Assembly: GCF_022374935.2 (NCBI RefSeq)
Contig: NZ_CP092430.2
Location: 2,170,001 to 2,234,000, forward strand
DNA: 64,000 nucleotides
Direction of reading: 5' to 3'
DNA from: Mycolicibacter virginiensis
Lineage (GTDB): Bacteria; Actinomycetota; Actinomycetes; Mycobacteriales; Mycobacteriaceae
Part shown: piece after piece, positions 53,832 through 63,645 of the stretch
How the letters are laid out: each line of letters starts with the position of its first letter
Numbering within the stretch: the stretch's first letter is position 1
Translations under genes and position numbers: made by a program
Notes under the pieces: model-generated
Told to the model about the DNA's origin: nothing
Seen by the model: only the letters and a program-made list of their open reading frames with translations
Databases searched by the model: none

Positions 53832-54587
53832 CTATCCGCCCAGGTAGGTCGACTCGAGCACCAGGTCGTGCAGCAGGCTCTGATACTCCACGTGGGTGCG
53901 GTGCTCGGTGGTGTCCCACCGCGAACCCTGCTGGGCCTGCATGTACTCGCGGTAGCGCGGCGCACCCGGCAGCTTGACGTTGTCGGCCACCACCACCGCC
54001 CCCGGATGCAACCAGCCCCGGTCGAGGATGGCCTGCAGGTCGGGCAGGTAGGCGTCCTTGTCGTGGTCGATGAACAAGAAGTCCAGCCCGCCGGCGGCAA
54101 AGCCGTGCTTGGCGGTCAAGGTGTCCAGCGTGCGACCGCCGTCGCCGATGGTGCCCACCACACAGGTCACCCGGTCGGCCACTCCCGCGTGCGCCCAGAT
54201 CCGCCGGGCGTTGGCGGCGTTGGCCTCGGCCAACTCGATCGAGTAGACCCGCGCCGACGGTGCCGCGCGCGCGATCCGCAGCGCGCTGTAGCCGCAGTAG
54301 GTGCCCAGCTCCAGCGCCAGCGCCGGATTGACCCGCTGCACCGCGGCGTCGAGCAGCAGGCCCTTCTCGTCGCCGATATTGATCAGCAAAGACTTCTCGT
54401 AGGCGAACTCGTCGATTCGGGCGAGCACGTCGTCGATGTCGCCGGCCCGGGCGTTGGCCAGCACGAAGTCGACCGCTGCGGCCTCGCGGCCGTCGCCGAT
54501 CTGGCCCGTCGTGACGATGTTGCGCGCACCGGTGGCCATCCGCAGGAACGACCACCGCAGGAAGGGGAGACGTCGTTTGAGGCTCAT
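53832..54587 (-). CDS. Catechol-type O-methyltransferase (Rv1703c-like)
   Basis: 251 aa from ATG 54587 (frame open to 54653). SAM-dependent methyltransferase of the COMT type: LELGTYCGYSALRIARAAP near 92 binds SAM, VYSIELAEANAANA supplies the acidic ribose contact, and FLFIDHDKDAYLPDL near 170 and VVVADNVKLPGAP near 197 carry the metal-binding Asp residues. An N-terminal extension of about 45 residues (KRRLPFLRWSFLRM) is basic/hydrophobic. The physiological acceptor is unknown. Divergent from the parA-like gene. Confidence 0.9.
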   Translation of the reverse strand: MSLKRRLPFLRWSFLRMATGARNIVTTGQIGDGREAAAVDFVLANARAGDIDDVLARIDEFAYEKSLLINIGDEKGLLLDAAVQRVNPALALELGTYCGYSALRIARAAPSARVYSIELAEANAANARRIWAHAGVADRVTCVVGTIGDGGRTLDTLTAKHGFAAGGLDFLFIDHDKDAYLPDLQAILDRGWLHPGAVVVADNVKLPGAPRYREYMQAQQGSRWDTTEHRTHVEYQSLLHDLVLESTYLGG

Positions 54588-54699
54588 GGATGCGATCCTA
54601 TGGCCGGCGGCGCCGCAATCACTGGTCATGTGGCTAATACAAGAGCCGGTCACCTATTAGACTTCTGCGGATGTCCGCCACCACAACGCCGGTTCGGCC

Positions 54700-55557
54700 A
54701 TGAGCGACGACGACACTCCCGACGTCGGCTTGACCGGACGTCCGCCGCGGAATATCCCCGAGCCGCAGCCCCGTTCGACGCACGGGCCGGCCAAGGTCAT
54801 CGCGATGTGCAACCAGAAGGGCGGCGTCGGCAAGACGACCTCCACCATCAACCTCGGGGCCGCGCTGGCCGAGTACGGCCGCCGGGTGCTGCTGGTCGAC
54901 CTGGACCCGCAGGGCGCGCTGTCGGCGGGCCTGGGGGTACCGCACTACGACCTCGCGCACACCGTGCACAACCTGCTGGTCGAACCGCGGGTCGGTATCG
55001 ACGACGTGCTGGTGCAGACCTCGGTGGAGAATCTGGACCTGGTGCCCTCCAACATCGACCTGTCCGCGGCCGAGATCCAGCTGGTCAACGAGGTGGGGCG
55101 CGAGCATTCCCTGGCGCGGGCACTGACCCCGGTGCTGGACCGCTACGACTACCTGTTGATCGACTGCCAGCCGTCGCTGGGCCTGCTCACCGTCAACGGC
55201 CTGGCCTGCGCCGACGGCGTGGTGATCCCGACCGAATGCGAATACTTCTCGCTGCGCGGCCTGGCACTGCTGACCGACACCGTCGACAAGGTCCGCGACC
55301 GGCTCAACCCGAAGCTGGAGATCAGCGGCATTCTGCTGACCCGTTACGACCCGCGCACGGTCAACTCCCGCGAGGTGATGTCGCGAGTGGTGGAGCGCTT
55401 CGGCGACCTGGTGTTCGACACCGTCATCACCCGCACCGTGCGCTTCCCCGAGACCACCGTCGCCGGCGAGCCCATCACCACCTGGGCGCCGAAGTCCGGC
55501 GGCGCGCAGGCCTATCGTGCGTTGGCCCGCGAAGTCATTGACCGATTCGGCGCGTGA
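54700..55557 (+). CDS. ParA/Soj-like ATPase of the scpAB operon
   Basis: 285 aa, ATG 54700. Deviant Walker A KGGVGKTTSTINLG (40-53), Walker A' VDLDPQGALSAGLG near 69, and IDCQPSLGLLT near 150. It equals Rv1708, not the parA of the origin-region parAB pair; no parB accompanies it. The 30-residue N-terminal extension is Pro-rich. It overlaps scpA by 4 nt, so a role with the condensin-like ScpAB in chromosome organisation is likely but inferred. TAGACT at 54658-54663 is a candidate -10. Confidence 0.94.
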   Translation: MSDDDTPDVGLTGRPPRNIPEPQPRSTHGPAKVIAMCNQKGGVGKTTSTINLGAALAEYGRRVLLVDLDPQGALSAGLGVPHYDLAHTVHNLLVEPRVGIDDVLVQTSVENLDLVPSNIDLSAAEIQLVNEVGREHSLARALTPVLDRYDYLLIDCQPSLGLLTVNGLACADGVVIPTECEYFSLRGLALLTDTVDKVRDRLNPKLEISGILLTRYDPRTVNSREVMSRVVERFGDLVFDTVITRTVRFPETTVAGEPITTWAPKSGGAQAYRALAREVIDRFGA

Positions 55558-56387
55558 ACGCCGACACTGAGACGGCCGACGCCCCCGCTGATGCAAGCGG
55601 CTTCCAGGTCCGGCTGACCAACTTCGAGGGTCCGTTCGACCTGCTGCTGCAGCTGATCTTCGCGCACCGGCTCGACGTCACCGAGGTGGCGCTGCACCAG
55701 GTCACCGACGACTTCATCGCCTACACCCGCGACGTCGGCGCGCAGCTGGAGCTCGAAGAGACCACCGCCTTTCTGGTGATCGCCGCGACGCTGCTCGACC
55801 TCAAGGCGGCCCGGCTGCTGCCGGCCGGTCAGGTCGACGACGAAGAAGACCTGGCACTGCTCGAGGTCCGTGACCTGCTGTTCGCGCGGCTGCTGCAATA
55901 CCGGGCGTTCAAGCACGTCGCGCAGATGTTCGCCGAGCTGGAAGCCGCCGCGCTGCGCAGCTACCCGCGTGCGGTGTCGCTGGAAGACAACTTCGCCAAC
56001 CTGCTTCCCGAAGTGATGATCGGTGTCGACGCCGAGTCGTTCGCCCAGATCGCGGCGGCCGCGTTCACCCCGCGCCCGGCCCCGGTGGTGGGCCTCGAGC
56101 ACCTGCATCAGGTGATGGTGTCGGTTCCCGAGCAGGCCGGTGTGGTGTTGCGGCTGTTGGAGGCCCGCGGCACGGGGCAGTGGGCGTCGTTCTCCGAACT
56201 GGTCGCCGACTGCTCGATGCCGATCGAGATCGTCGGCCGCTTCCTGGCGCTGCTCGAACTGTATCGGGCCCGGGCGGTAGCATTTGAGCAGTCAGAACCA
56301 CTTGGTGTGCTCCAGGTGTCGTGGACCGGGGAGAGTCCCACCTCGGGAGAGCTAGTAGACCTGGTGAAAGCAGAATCGGCCGAGTAG
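55554..56387 (+). CDS. scpA: Segregation and condensation protein A
   Basis: 277 aa, GTG in a GTGA overlap. The kleisin subunit that bridges SMC heads. LTNFEGPFDLLLQLIFAHRLDVTEV (about 22-46, ends given) is the kleisin N-terminal signature; a middle helix set (LLFARLLQYRAFKHVAQMF) and the C-terminal winged helix (LLEARGTGQWASFSELVADC) follow. Its stop touches or nearly touches the scpB start. Confidence 0.95.
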   Translation: MNADTETADAPADASGFQVRLTNFEGPFDLLLQLIFAHRLDVTEVALHQVTDDFIAYTRDVGAQLELEETTAFLVIAATLLDLKAARLLPAGQVDDEEDLALLEVRDLLFARLLQYRAFKHVAQMFAELEAAALRSYPRAVSLEDNFANLLPEVMIGVDAESFAQIAAAAFTPRPAPVVGLEHLHQVMVSVPEQAGVVLRLLEARGTGQWASFSELVADCSMPIEIVGRFLALLELYRARAVAFEQSEPLGVLQVSWTGESPTSGELVDLVKAESAE

Positions 56388-56401
56388 TGCGAGACGAATT
56401 G

Positions 56402-57205
56402 ATGACTGACCACATGCCCGACTCCGAAGTGGCGGAGGATTTCGAGGCACCTGAGGGACCTGAGGCACCTGAGGCTGCCGACGCTGTGGAAGACCACGAA
56501 GACCACGAAGGCGCCGAGGAATCCGCCAGCCCGTCGGGCTCCAATCTGGGTATCGACGTCGCCCTGGCACCCGAACTCGAGGACGCCGAGCTGGGATCGG
56601 TGCTCGAGGCGCTGCTGCTGGTCGTGGACACCCCGGTGGCCGTGGAGGCACTGGCGGCCGCCACCGATCAACCGGTCTACCGGATCACCGCCAAGCTGCG
56701 GACGATGGCCGACGAGTTCACCGAACGCGACAGCGGCATCGACTTGCGCGAGGCCGGCGGCGGCTGGCGGCTGTACACCCGCGCCCGATTCGCACCGTAC
56801 GTGGAGCGGCTGCTGCTCGACGGCGCCCGCTCCAAGCTGACTCGTGCGGCGCTGGAGACGCTGGCCGTGGTGGCCTACCGCCAGCCCGTGACGCGAGCCC
56901 GCGTCAGCGCGGTGCGCGGCGTCAATGTCGATGCGGTGATCCGAACCCTGGTGGCGCGCGGCCTGATCACCGAGGCGGGCACCGATCCCGACTCGGGTGC
57001 GGTGACGTTCGCGACGACTGAGTTGTTCCTGGAGCGATTGGGCCTGTCGTCGCTGACCGACCTGCCCGACATCGCCCCCCTGCTGCCCGACGTCGACGTG
57101 ATCGACGACTTGAGTGAAAGCCTGGATAGTGAACCGCGTTTCATGAAACTCGGCGGTGCGCCGGCGAGCGATCAGCCGCTGGCCTTCGATGTGGACCACC
57201 TCTGA
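56402..57205 (+). CDS. scpB: Segregation and condensation protein B
   Basis: 267 aa from ATG 56402; a GTG at 56387 that overlaps the scpA stop is an alternative giving 272 aa. It is longer than the 231 aa of the M. tuberculosis protein because of an acidic, repetitive N-terminal tail (about 1-45) rich in Glu-Ala-Pro and Asp-His. Two winged helices follow: LGSVLEALLLVVDTPVAVEAL and the conserved LSRAALETLAVVAYRQPVTRA-like block near 150 with VRGVNVDAVIRTLV. It dimerises and binds ScpA-SMC. Overlaps rluB by one base (TGATG). Confidence 0.94.
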   Translation: MTDHMPDSEVAEDFEAPEGPEAPEAADAVEDHEDHEGAEESASPSGSNLGIDVALAPELEDAELGSVLEALLLVVDTPVAVEALAAATDQPVYRITAKLRTMADEFTERDSGIDLREAGGGWRLYTRARFAPYVERLLLDGARSKLTRAALETLAVVAYRQPVTRARVSAVRGVNVDAVIRTLVARGLITEAGTDPDSGAVTFATTELFLERLGLSSLTDLPDIAPLLPDVDVIDDLSESLDSEPRFMKLGGAPASDQPLAFDVDHL

Positions 57206-57960
57206 TGGCGTGGCCGGACGAAGAACAGGACGGCGTGCGCCTGCAGAAGGTGCTGTCGCAGGCCGGGGTCGCCTCGCGGCGCGTTGCCGAGCGGATGATT
57301 CGCGACGGCCGGGTCGAAGTGGACGGTCAGGTGGTGACCGAACTGGGCACCCGCGTGGACCCGTCCTCCGCGCTGATCCGGGTCGACGGGGCCCGGGTGA
57401 CCGTCGACGACACCCGCGTCTACCTGGCGCTGAACAAGCCGCGCGGCGTGCATTCGACCATGTCGGACGACCGCGGACGGCCGTGCATCGGCGACTACGT
57501 CGAGCACCGAGTTCGCGGTGACGCCAAGCTGTTTCACGTCGGGCGCCTCGATGCCGACACCGAGGGCCTGATGCTGCTGACCAACGACGGCGAATTGGCG
57601 CACCGGCTGATGCACCCGTCGTATCAGGTGCCCAAGACCTACATCGCCACCGTGGTGGGCGCCATCCCACGCGGGCTGGGCAAGAAGCTGCGCGAGGGTG
57701 TCGAACTCGACGACGGCCCGGCGAAAGTCGACGACTTCGCAGTGGTCGACACCGTGCCCGGCAAGTCGCTGGTTCGGGTCACCCTGCACGAAGGCCGCAA
57801 GCGGATCGTGCGGCGGATGCTGGCGGCAGTCGGATTTCCGGTCCAGGAGTTGGTGCGCACCGACATTGGCGCCGTTGAACTGGGGGAGCAGCGCCCCGGC
57901 AGCATCCGGGCGTTGACCCGCAAGGAAGTCGGCGAACTGTATAAGGCAGTCGGTCTGTGA
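57205..57960 (+). CDS. rluB: 23S rRNA pseudouridine synthase RluB type
   Basis: 251 aa. N-terminal S4 domain ([20 protein letters not shown], about 11-30) and RsuA/RluB catalytic domain; [20 protein letters not shown] near 113 has the catalytic Asp, and [20 protein letters not shown] near 196 is the second signature. It modifies a uridine in 23S helix 89 in homologues. Its GTGA overlap with cmk keeps the operon coupled. Rv1711 counterpart. Confidence 0.94.
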   Translation: MAWPDEEQDGVRLQKVLSQAGVASRRVAERMIRDGRVEVDGQVVTELGTRVDPSSALIRVDGARVTVDDTRVYLALNKPRGVHSTMSDDRGRPCIGDYVEHRVRGDAKLFHVGRLDADTEGLMLLTNDGELAHRLMHPSYQVPKTYIATVVGAIPRGLGKKLREGVELDDGPAKVDDFAVVDTVPGKSLVRVTLHEGRKRIVRRMLAAVGFPVQELVRTDIGAVELGEQRPGSIRALTRKEVGELYKAVGL

Positions 57961-58649
57961 GCGCGGGTCGCGCGGCCGTGGTCGCCATCGACGGGCCGGC
58001 CGGAACCGGAAAGTCCACGGTCGCCCGGGGTTTGGCGGCGGCGCTGGGATCACGCTATCTGGACACCGGCGCGATGTACCGGGTCGTCACGCTGGCGGTG
58101 CTGCGTTCCGGCGTTGCGCTTGATGACATCGACGGCATCGGCGCGGTCGCACAGGGCGTCGAGGTCTCGGTGGACTCTCAGCCCGAGGGAGACCGCGCTT
58201 TCCTTGGCGACGAAGACGTTTCGGATGAGATCCGCGGCGACGAGGTGACCCGCGCGGTGTCGGCGGTGGCCGCGGTTCCCGCGGTGCGCACCCGGTTGGT
58301 CGCGCTGCAGCAGCAGTTGGCGGGCCAAGGCGGCGGCGTGGTGGTGGAAGGCCGCGACGTGGGCACCGTGGTGTTGCCCGACGCCGACGTGAAGATCTTC
58401 CTGACTGCCTCGGCCGAGACCCGGGCCCAGCGGCGCAATGACCAGAACATCGCAGCAGGGCTGCGCGACGACTACGCCGGCGTGCTGGCCGACGTGTTGC
58501 GCCGCGACGAGTTGGATTCCACGAGGGCGGTGTCGCCGCTGCGGCCCGCCGACGACGCGGTGATCGTGGACACCGGAGACATGACCCAGGAGCAGGTGGT
58601 CGACCATCTGCGTGACCTGGTCGAGCAGCATTGCGGGGCGATCCGATGA
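57957..58649 (+). CDS. cmk: Cytidylate kinase
   Basis: 230 aa, GTG 57957. It phosphorylates CMP and dCMP. P-loop [17 protein letters not shown] (11-27), then [16 protein letters not shown] near 34 for the NMP site, [20 protein letters not shown] near 127, and [11 protein letters not shown]. Overlaps rluB and der by 4 nt each. Confidence 0.96.
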   Translation: MSAGRAAVVAIDGPAGTGKSTVARGLAAALGSRYLDTGAMYRVVTLAVLRSGVALDDIDGIGAVAQGVEVSVDSQPEGDRAFLGDEDVSDEIRGDEVTRAVSAVAAVPAVRTRLVALQQQLAGQGGGVVVEGRDVGTVVLPDADVKIFLTASAETRAQRRNDQNIAAGLRDDYAGVLADVLRRDELDSTRAVSPLRPADDAVIVDTGDMTQEQVVDHLRDLVEQHCGAIR

Positions 58650-60052
58650 GTGACGGAACCTGGGTCGACGAAAGCGACTGGGAGATCGGCGAAGACGGCG
58701 GTTTCGACGATCTGGTCGAGGACTCCGGCCCACCGCCGGTGGTGGCCGTGGTGGGCCGTCCCAACGTCGGCAAGTCGACGTTGGTCAACCGGATCCTGGG
58801 CCGGCGCGAAGCGGTGGTGCAGGACCTGCCCGGGGTGACTCGTGACCGGGTGTCTTATGACGCGTTGTGGACCGGCCGGCGCTTCGTGGTGCAAGACACC
58901 GGCGGCTGGGAACCCGACGCCAAGGGTCTGCAACAGTTGGTGGCCGAGCAGGCCGCGGTGGCGATGCGTACCGCCGACGCGGTGATCTTGGTGGTGGACG
59001 CGGTGGTGGGCGCCACCGCCGGCGACGAGGCCGCCGCGCGGATTCTGCGCCGATCCGGCAAGCCGGTGTTCTTGGCGGCCAACAAGGTTGACAGTGAGCG
59101 GGCCGAATCCGACGCGGCAGCACTGTGGTCGCTGGGAATCGGCGAGCCGTTCAGCATCAGTGCGCTGCACGGGCGCGGCGTGGCCGACCTGCTCGATGAG
59201 GTGATCGCCAAGCTGCCCGAAGTGGCCGAAACCGCCGGCGGTGGGGGCGGTCCGCGCCGGGTGGCCTTGGTGGGCAAGCCCAATGTGGGCAAGAGTTCGC
59301 TGCTGAACCGGCTGGCCGGCGATGAGCGTTCGGTGGTGCACGACGTGGCCGGCACGACCGTCGACCCGGTCGACTCGCTGATCGAGATGGACGGCAAGAT
59401 CTGGCGTTTCGTCGACACCGCCGGGCTGCGCCGCAAGGTGGGGCAGGCCAGCGGCCACGAGTTCTACGCCTCGGTGCGCACTCACGGGGCTATCGACGCC
59501 GCCGAAGTGGTGATCGTGCTGGTCGATTCGTCGTTGCCGCTGACCGAGCAGGATCAGCGGGTGATCTCGATGGTGGTCGAGGCGGGCCGGGCGGTGGTGC
59601 TGGCCTACAACAAGTGGGATCTGGTCGATGAGGACCGGCGTTACGTGCTGGACAAAGAGATCGATCGGGACATGGCCCGGCTGGCGTGGGCCCCGCGGGT
59701 CAACATCTCGGCCAAAACTGGTCGCGCCGTGCAGAAGTTGGTGCCCGCGCTGGAGACCTCGCTGGCGTCCTGGGACAAGCGGATCTCCACCGGCCAGCTC
59801 AACAACTGGCTCAAAGAGGTGGTCGCCGCGACGCCGCCGCCGGCGCGGGGCGGCCGCGCGCCGCGCATCCTGTTCGCCACCCAGGCGACCTCGCGTCCGC
59901 CGACGTTTGTGTTGTTCTCGTCGGGATTTTTAGAGGCCGGTTACCGCCGGTTCCTGGAGCGGAAACTGCGTGAGACGTTCGGATTCGAGGGCAGCCCGAT
60001 CCGCATCAATGTGCGGGTGCGAGAGAAGCGCGGCCCCAAGCGTTCTCGCTGA
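58646..60052 (+). CDS. der: Ribosome biogenesis GTPase Der (EngA)
   Basis: 468 aa from ATG 58646. Two tandem GTPase domains: first G1 [16 protein letters not shown] (about 35), G3 DTGGW, G4 NKVD; second G1 [16 protein letters not shown] (about 213), G3 DTAGL, G4 NKWD. A C-terminal KH-like domain (about 370-468) binds rRNA. Der is needed for 50S assembly. An acidic tail of about 30 residues precedes the first domain. Last gene of the parA-scpAB-rluB-cmk-der operon. Confidence 0.96.
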   Translation: MSDGTWVDESDWEIGEDGGFDDLVEDSGPPPVVAVVGRPNVGKSTLVNRILGRREAVVQDLPGVTRDRVSYDALWTGRRFVVQDTGGWEPDAKGLQQLVAEQAAVAMRTADAVILVVDAVVGATAGDEAAARILRRSGKPVFLAANKVDSERAESDAAALWSLGIGEPFSISALHGRGVADLLDEVIAKLPEVAETAGGGGGPRRVALVGKPNVGKSSLLNRLAGDERSVVHDVAGTTVDPVDSLIEMDGKIWRFVDTAGLRRKVGQASGHEFYASVRTHGAIDAAEVVIVLVDSSLPLTEQDQRVISMVVEAGRAVVLAYNKWDLVDEDRRYVLDKEIDRDMARLAWAPRVNISAKTGRAVQKLVPALETSLASWDKRISTGQLNNWLKEVVAATPPPARGGRAPRILFATQATSRPPTFVLFSSGFLEAGYRRFLERKLRETFGFEGSPIRINVRVREKRGPKRSR

Positions 60053-60061
60053 CTTCTTGAG

Positions 60062-60496
60062 TTAGCCGGATTTAGTCAGCTGGAAATCCCACTGCCCGAC
60101 CACGCCGCCGGCCGGTCCTCGACCACACGGTTCCAGGGTGGCGGTGGTCCACTGCCCGGCCAGCGTCACCGCATCGAAGCTGACCGTCTTGGACACCGGC
60201 AGCGGGGTGTGATCCACCGGGCAGTCCATGCTGCCCCGCCCGGTGTACTCCCAGCGGCCGCCGTTGAGATGAAACTCCGCGTTCTGCAGCCAGCGTTCGG
60301 CGTCGACGGTGGTGCACGTCGGGCCGCACGGGGTGAACGTCCACGTCGCAGTCCGCTGCGACGGGCCGTGCTGGGCGGTGAAGGCGTACGGGCCTGACGG
60401 CACCTCCGGGGCGGCCTGGGCCGCCGGCGGCGCCCCGAGGGCGAACAGCAGCCCGCAGACAGCACCAACAGCCCGCTTTCCCGTCATGCCGATCAT
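60062..60496 (-). CDS. Small secreted protein of unknown function
   Basis: 144 aa from ATG 60496 with GGAGAGG upstream. A Sec signal peptide is clear (MTGKRAVGAVCGLLFALGAP..., cleavage after AQA near residue 30). The mature part of about 114 residues has four Cys (CGPTC, MDC, EPC), probably two disulfides, and TWTFTPCG, WEYTGRGSMDCP, and GQWDFQL blocks, suggesting a small beta-rich exported domain like many mycobacterial conserved exported proteins. I do not recognise a function. Convergent with der (9-bp gap), divergent from the TSUP gene. Confidence 0.75.
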   Translation of the reverse strand: MIGMTGKRAVGAVCGLLFALGAPPAAQAAPEVPSGPYAFTAQHGPSQRTATWTFTPCGPTCTTVDAERWLQNAEFHLNGGRWEYTGRGSMDCPVDHTPLPVSKTVSFDAVTLAGQWTTATLEPCGRGPAGGVVGQWDFQLTKSG

Positions 60497-60543
60497 TGCC
60501 TCACCTCTCCGCTGGGCTGCCTTAGCCCTGCGCACGACCAGCG

Positions 60544-60549
60544 TAGGGT
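60544..60549 (+). promoter_or_regulatory. -10 of a leaderless TSUP transcript
   Basis: TAGGGT ends 7 nt before the ATG at 60557, the usual spacing for mycobacterial leaderless transcripts that begin at the start codon. A GTG at 60548 overlaps it and is therefore unlikely to be the start. Confidence 0.5.
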
Positions 60550-60556
60550 GCTGCAA

Positions 60557-61339
60557 ATGTCGGTATCGCAGATGGTGTTGATCCTGCTGGCAGGGGTGGG
60601 CGCCGGGGCGATCAACGCACTGGTCGGCTCCGGCACACTGATCACCTTCCCGACCCTGGTGACGCTGGGCTTTGCCCCGCTGACCGCGACGATCTCCAAC
60701 GCGATCGGCCTGGTGGCCGGCGGCATCTCCAGCACCTGGGCCTACCGCCGCGAACTGCGCGGCCAGTGGGATCGGCTGCGCTGGCAGATACCGGGATCGC
60801 TGCTGGGCGCGGTACTCGGCGCGTATCTGCTGCTGCACCTGCCCGAAAGCGTGTTCAACCGAATCGTGCCGGCACTGTTGGTCGGCGCCCTGGCGCTGGT
60901 GGTGATCGGGCCGAAGATCCAGGCCGTGGCGCAGCGTCGCGCGGCCGCCGAGGGCCGTTCGACCGACCAGCTCAGCAGCGGCCGACTGACGGCATTGGTG
61001 ATCGGCACCTTCGTCGTCGGTGTGTACGGCGGCTATTTCGCTGCGGCCCAGGGAATTCTGCTGGTCGGTGTGATGGGGGTGCTGCTGCCCGAGTCGATGC
61101 AGCGGATGAACGCCGCGAAGAACCTGCTGGTGCTGATCGTCAACGTGGTCGCCGCGGTGGCCTACATGGTGACGGCGTTCGGCCGGATCAGTTGGCCGGC
61201 AGCCGGATTGATCGCGGTCGGTTCACTGATCGGGGGATACCTGGGCGGTCACTACGGGCGCCGGCTGTCCCCGAACGCGCTGCGCGCAGTGATCCTGGTG
61301 GTCGGCCTGATCGGGCTTTACCGGCTGCTGACGGTCTAG
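60557..61339 (+). CDS. TSUP (TauE/SafE) family permease
   Basis: 260 aa, about eight hydrophobic segments. The internal duplication of the family shows as GAGAINALVGSGTLITFPTL (about 14-33) and VGVYGGYFAAAQGILLVGVM (about 154-173), each with the Gly-rich N-terminal half motif. Members export or import sulfite, sulfoacetate or other organosulfur compounds; the substrate here cannot be told. Loops and final helix (RRLSPNALRAVILVVGLIGLYRLL) are typical. Confidence 0.9.
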   Translation: MSVSQMVLILLAGVGAGAINALVGSGTLITFPTLVTLGFAPLTATISNAIGLVAGGISSTWAYRRELRGQWDRLRWQIPGSLLGAVLGAYLLLHLPESVFNRIVPALLVGALALVVIGPKIQAVAQRRAAAEGRSTDQLSSGRLTALVIGTFVVGVYGGYFAAAQGILLVGVMGVLLPESMQRMNAAKNLLVLIVNVVAAVAYMVTAFGRISWPAAGLIAVGSLIGGYLGGHYGRRLSPNALRAVILVVGLIGLYRLLTV

Positions 61340-61344
61340 CCGGC

Positions 61345-63033
61345 TCAGGCCGGGTTCTGCCTGCGCCACCGCTCCCAGCGGCTGCGCGGTGCCCGGGCCG
61401 AGGCCATCACCTCATTCATCGACGCGGCGTGCGGGTGCTCCGGTTGGGCGGGCGCCTTCGGCGTCACCACCGCGGGCTCGCTGCCTTCCCACCAGACCGG
61501 TTGCAGCAGTGCCGAAACCACCGGAATGGCATGCCCGACACTCTTGCGTCCCCACTGGCAGGCCCGGTCGATGGTGGCCGCCGACGGCGCCAGGTTGACC
61601 GGCGACAACGTGGGGGAGAACCGAACCAGATGGTCGGCATAGGGCGCGTTGCGCACCATCTGCAACTGGATCGCCTGGGTGATTGGCACCAGCCACAGGT
61701 GCTTGGGATCCCACTGCGGATGGAAGCAGTCGAAGGCCAGATAGCAGGCGTTGCGGGTGCCCAACCGGCCGGCCCGGACGCGTTTCCAGGCCAGCTCCAG
61801 GGGCACATTGCTGGCCGCGCCCCCGTCGACCAGGGCGCCGACGTCGTGCTCGGCCAGTAGCGCATCGAACAGCGGCTCCATCGCCGGGTCCTTGGGCTCG
61901 TGGTGCAGCACCCCGGGGATCGCCGACGAGAACGATGCTGCGTCAACGACATTGACGTCGCGATCGGGGTTGTCCCCGCCGATCACGATCGGGGTCACCA
62001 CCCGCGGGTCGATGAACGCGGCCGTCTGCCACATCCGCGTCGCCACCTGCGGGCCCAGGCCGATCGACAGGTAGGGGAAGGACCGCAGCTGCAGGCCGGC
62101 CAGGCGCTGGTTGCGGTAGCGCCCCGGCAGCGCCGCAAACGGTTGGCGGCGCACCCCGGCCACCACGGCATCGAACGGGATGGCCAGATCCGACATCTTC
62201 ATGGGCGCGCCGTCGTCGCGGCGGAACATCGCGTCGGCGAAAAGATCGAAGTTCAAGGAGAACACACCGGTGAGGCCGTGGCGGCGGCGCAGCCGCTCGG
62301 GGCCCAGGATGGCGCGGAACGACACCGTCTTGGCCCACTCGATGTATTCGTGGATCGGCACCGGCAGGGTGCGGCTGACGACCGAGCCCAGGATGGAACC
62401 GAACGAGGACCCGATCAGATAGTCGGGCACCGCCCCGGATTCCAGCAGGGCCTCCATGCCGCCGATGTAGACGAAGCCGGCGCCGCCCCCACCACCGAGG
62501 ACGGTGACCAGCTTCTTGTGGCCCACCTCGGCATCGAGCTCGGCCAGGGAGAAGTCGTTGCCGTGCCGTTCGGCCAGCAGGCGGCGCTGCTCGTCCTGCT
62601 CGGCGGTCAGCGCGCCCAGGGTGTCGCGGGCGGCGACCAATGCCATCACCGGGTCGCGTTCCTCGCGCAGCGGGCCGCGCAGCGCGTCGGCCACCTTGGC
62701 CCGCCACCCGGCCAGCTCTGCGCCGACCGAGACATCACCGCGGCCGCGGGCGCCGCCCGGGCCGGCGGCACCGGGCTCGAAATCGTCGAGCCGGGCGAAG
62801 TTGAGCAGATACCGCAGCCGGCGCAGCTGCTCGGCGTTGAGCACGTCGGGCCGGCGCAGCGTGTGCCGGATGAGGCGATTCTCCATCTTCTGCAGCAGCA
62901 AGATGGTGTCGCCGGTGTCGACGACGTCGACAACTTCGTCGGTGACGGCCGAGTCGGCGCTGGTCTTGGGGGTGTCTATGGGGTCCGTGGGGTCGGGCAT
63001 GGCCGACCACTGCTGCGAGGGGGGAAGCTGCAT
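61345..63033 (-). CDS. Patatin-like phospholipase domain protein
   Basis: 562 aa, ATG 63033; an in-frame ATG at 63000 is an alternative, as neither has a strong ribosome site. A helical N-terminal region of about 170 residues leads to the patatin domain: VLGGGGGAGFVYIGGMEALL (oxyanion loop, about 180-199), nucleophile elbow IGSSFGSILG near 210 and the catalytic Asp in VDGGAASNVPLEL near 405. No signal peptide; likely cytosolic or peripheral lipid acyl hydrolase. Its long C-terminal part (FDCFHPQWDPKHLW...) is not typical of plain patatins. Convergent with the TSUP gene (5-bp gap). Confidence 0.85.
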   Translation of the reverse strand: MQLPPSQQWSAMPDPTDPIDTPKTSADSAVTDEVVDVVDTGDTILLLQKMENRLIRHTLRRPDVLNAEQLRRLRYLLNFARLDDFEPGAAGPGGARGRGDVSVGAELAGWRAKVADALRGPLREERDPVMALVAARDTLGALTAEQDEQRRLLAERHGNDFSLAELDAEVGHKKLVTVLGGGGGAGFVYIGGMEALLESGAVPDYLIGSSFGSILGSVVSRTLPVPIHEYIEWAKTVSFRAILGPERLRRRHGLTGVFSLNFDLFADAMFRRDDGAPMKMSDLAIPFDAVVAGVRRQPFAALPGRYRNQRLAGLQLRSFPYLSIGLGPQVATRMWQTAAFIDPRVVTPIVIGGDNPDRDVNVVDAASFSSAIPGVLHHEPKDPAMEPLFDALLAEHDVGALVDGGAASNVPLELAWKRVRAGRLGTRNACYLAFDCFHPQWDPKHLWLVPITQAIQLQMVRNAPYADHLVRFSPTLSPVNLAPSAATIDRACQWGRKSVGHAIPVVSALLQPVWWEGSEPAVVTPKAPAQPEHPHAASMNEVMASARAPRSRWERWRRQNPA

Positions 63034-63145
63034 AAGTGGTGGTTCCTGAGGGGTAGTCGCGCTGCCGAGGGGAGGCAGTCCCGCGTGGCGAGCCTACGCG
63101 GTCGAGGTGTCGTCACGCGGATTCGGGACACGCGCGGGCGTGCGG

Positions 63146-63151
63146 TAGCAT
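63146..63151 (+). promoter_or_regulatory. Possible -10 of the tRNA-Pro gene
   Basis: TAGCAT, 32 bp upstream of the tRNA; no convincing -35. The interval 63034-63183 has no other feature I can support. Confidence 0.3.
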
Positions 63152-63183
63152 TTCGACCTGCTGCCGGAGATGTTCGGCGGTGG

Positions 63184-63260
63184 CGGGCTGTGGCGCAGTT
63201 TGGTAGCGCACTTGACTGGGGGTCAAGTGGTCGCAGGTTCAAATCCTGTCAGCCCGACCA
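63184..63260 (+). tRNA. tRNA-Pro, anticodon GGG
   Basis: 77 nt with encoded CCA. Acceptor stem CGGGCTG/CAGCCCG, D arm GCGC...GCGC, anticodon stem CTTGA/TCAAG around the loop CTGGGGG (anticodon GGG, reads CCC/CCU), T arm with GGTTCAAATCC. M. tuberculosis has its tRNA-Pro(GGG) in the same part of the map. Confidence 0.95.
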
Positions 63261-63347
63261 GTTGACCAGCGGAAACGCAGGTCCGCGCAACAAGCGCACA
63301 ACATGCGGCGTGGCTCTTAACAAGGGAGTCCTCCCCGGCGACGCCTT

Positions 63348-63645
63348 GTGCCCTTCCCGTCCCCGTCCAGCATCTACGCCGACGAGGCCCGCCAGCTGGT
63401 CGCAGACCTCGTGGCCGCCGCCGTCGAGATGAATGCGCTGCCGGGCGACGACGGCGGAGGTGTTGGTCAGCGAGGGGCAGGTTCGGCGCCGCATCCGCCG
63501 CGCCGGTGATGCACTCCGCGGGACAAGCTGGCCGGTTGACGAGCTGCGTCCGTTCGCCGATCTATCGGAGGCGATCCTCAGCGCTCGCCAGCGAGTCGAT
63601 CCGGTCGAGAATGTGGTTTGGCTTGCGGATCGATGGAATGGCTGA
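63348..63645 (+). pseudogene. Possible frameshifted small gene after tRNA-Pro
   Basis: One frame from a GTG at 63348 reads IYADEARQLVADLVAAAVEM and is closed at 63509. The overlapping next frame (63433-63645, 70 aa) continues with AEVLVSEGQVRRRIRRAGDAL and ends DPVENVVWLADRWNG. The two halves read like one helical protein broken by a +1 shift near 63440-63460. I do not recognise a family. Either a decayed gene, a sequencing error, or only the 70-aa frame is used. Confidence 0.35.
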
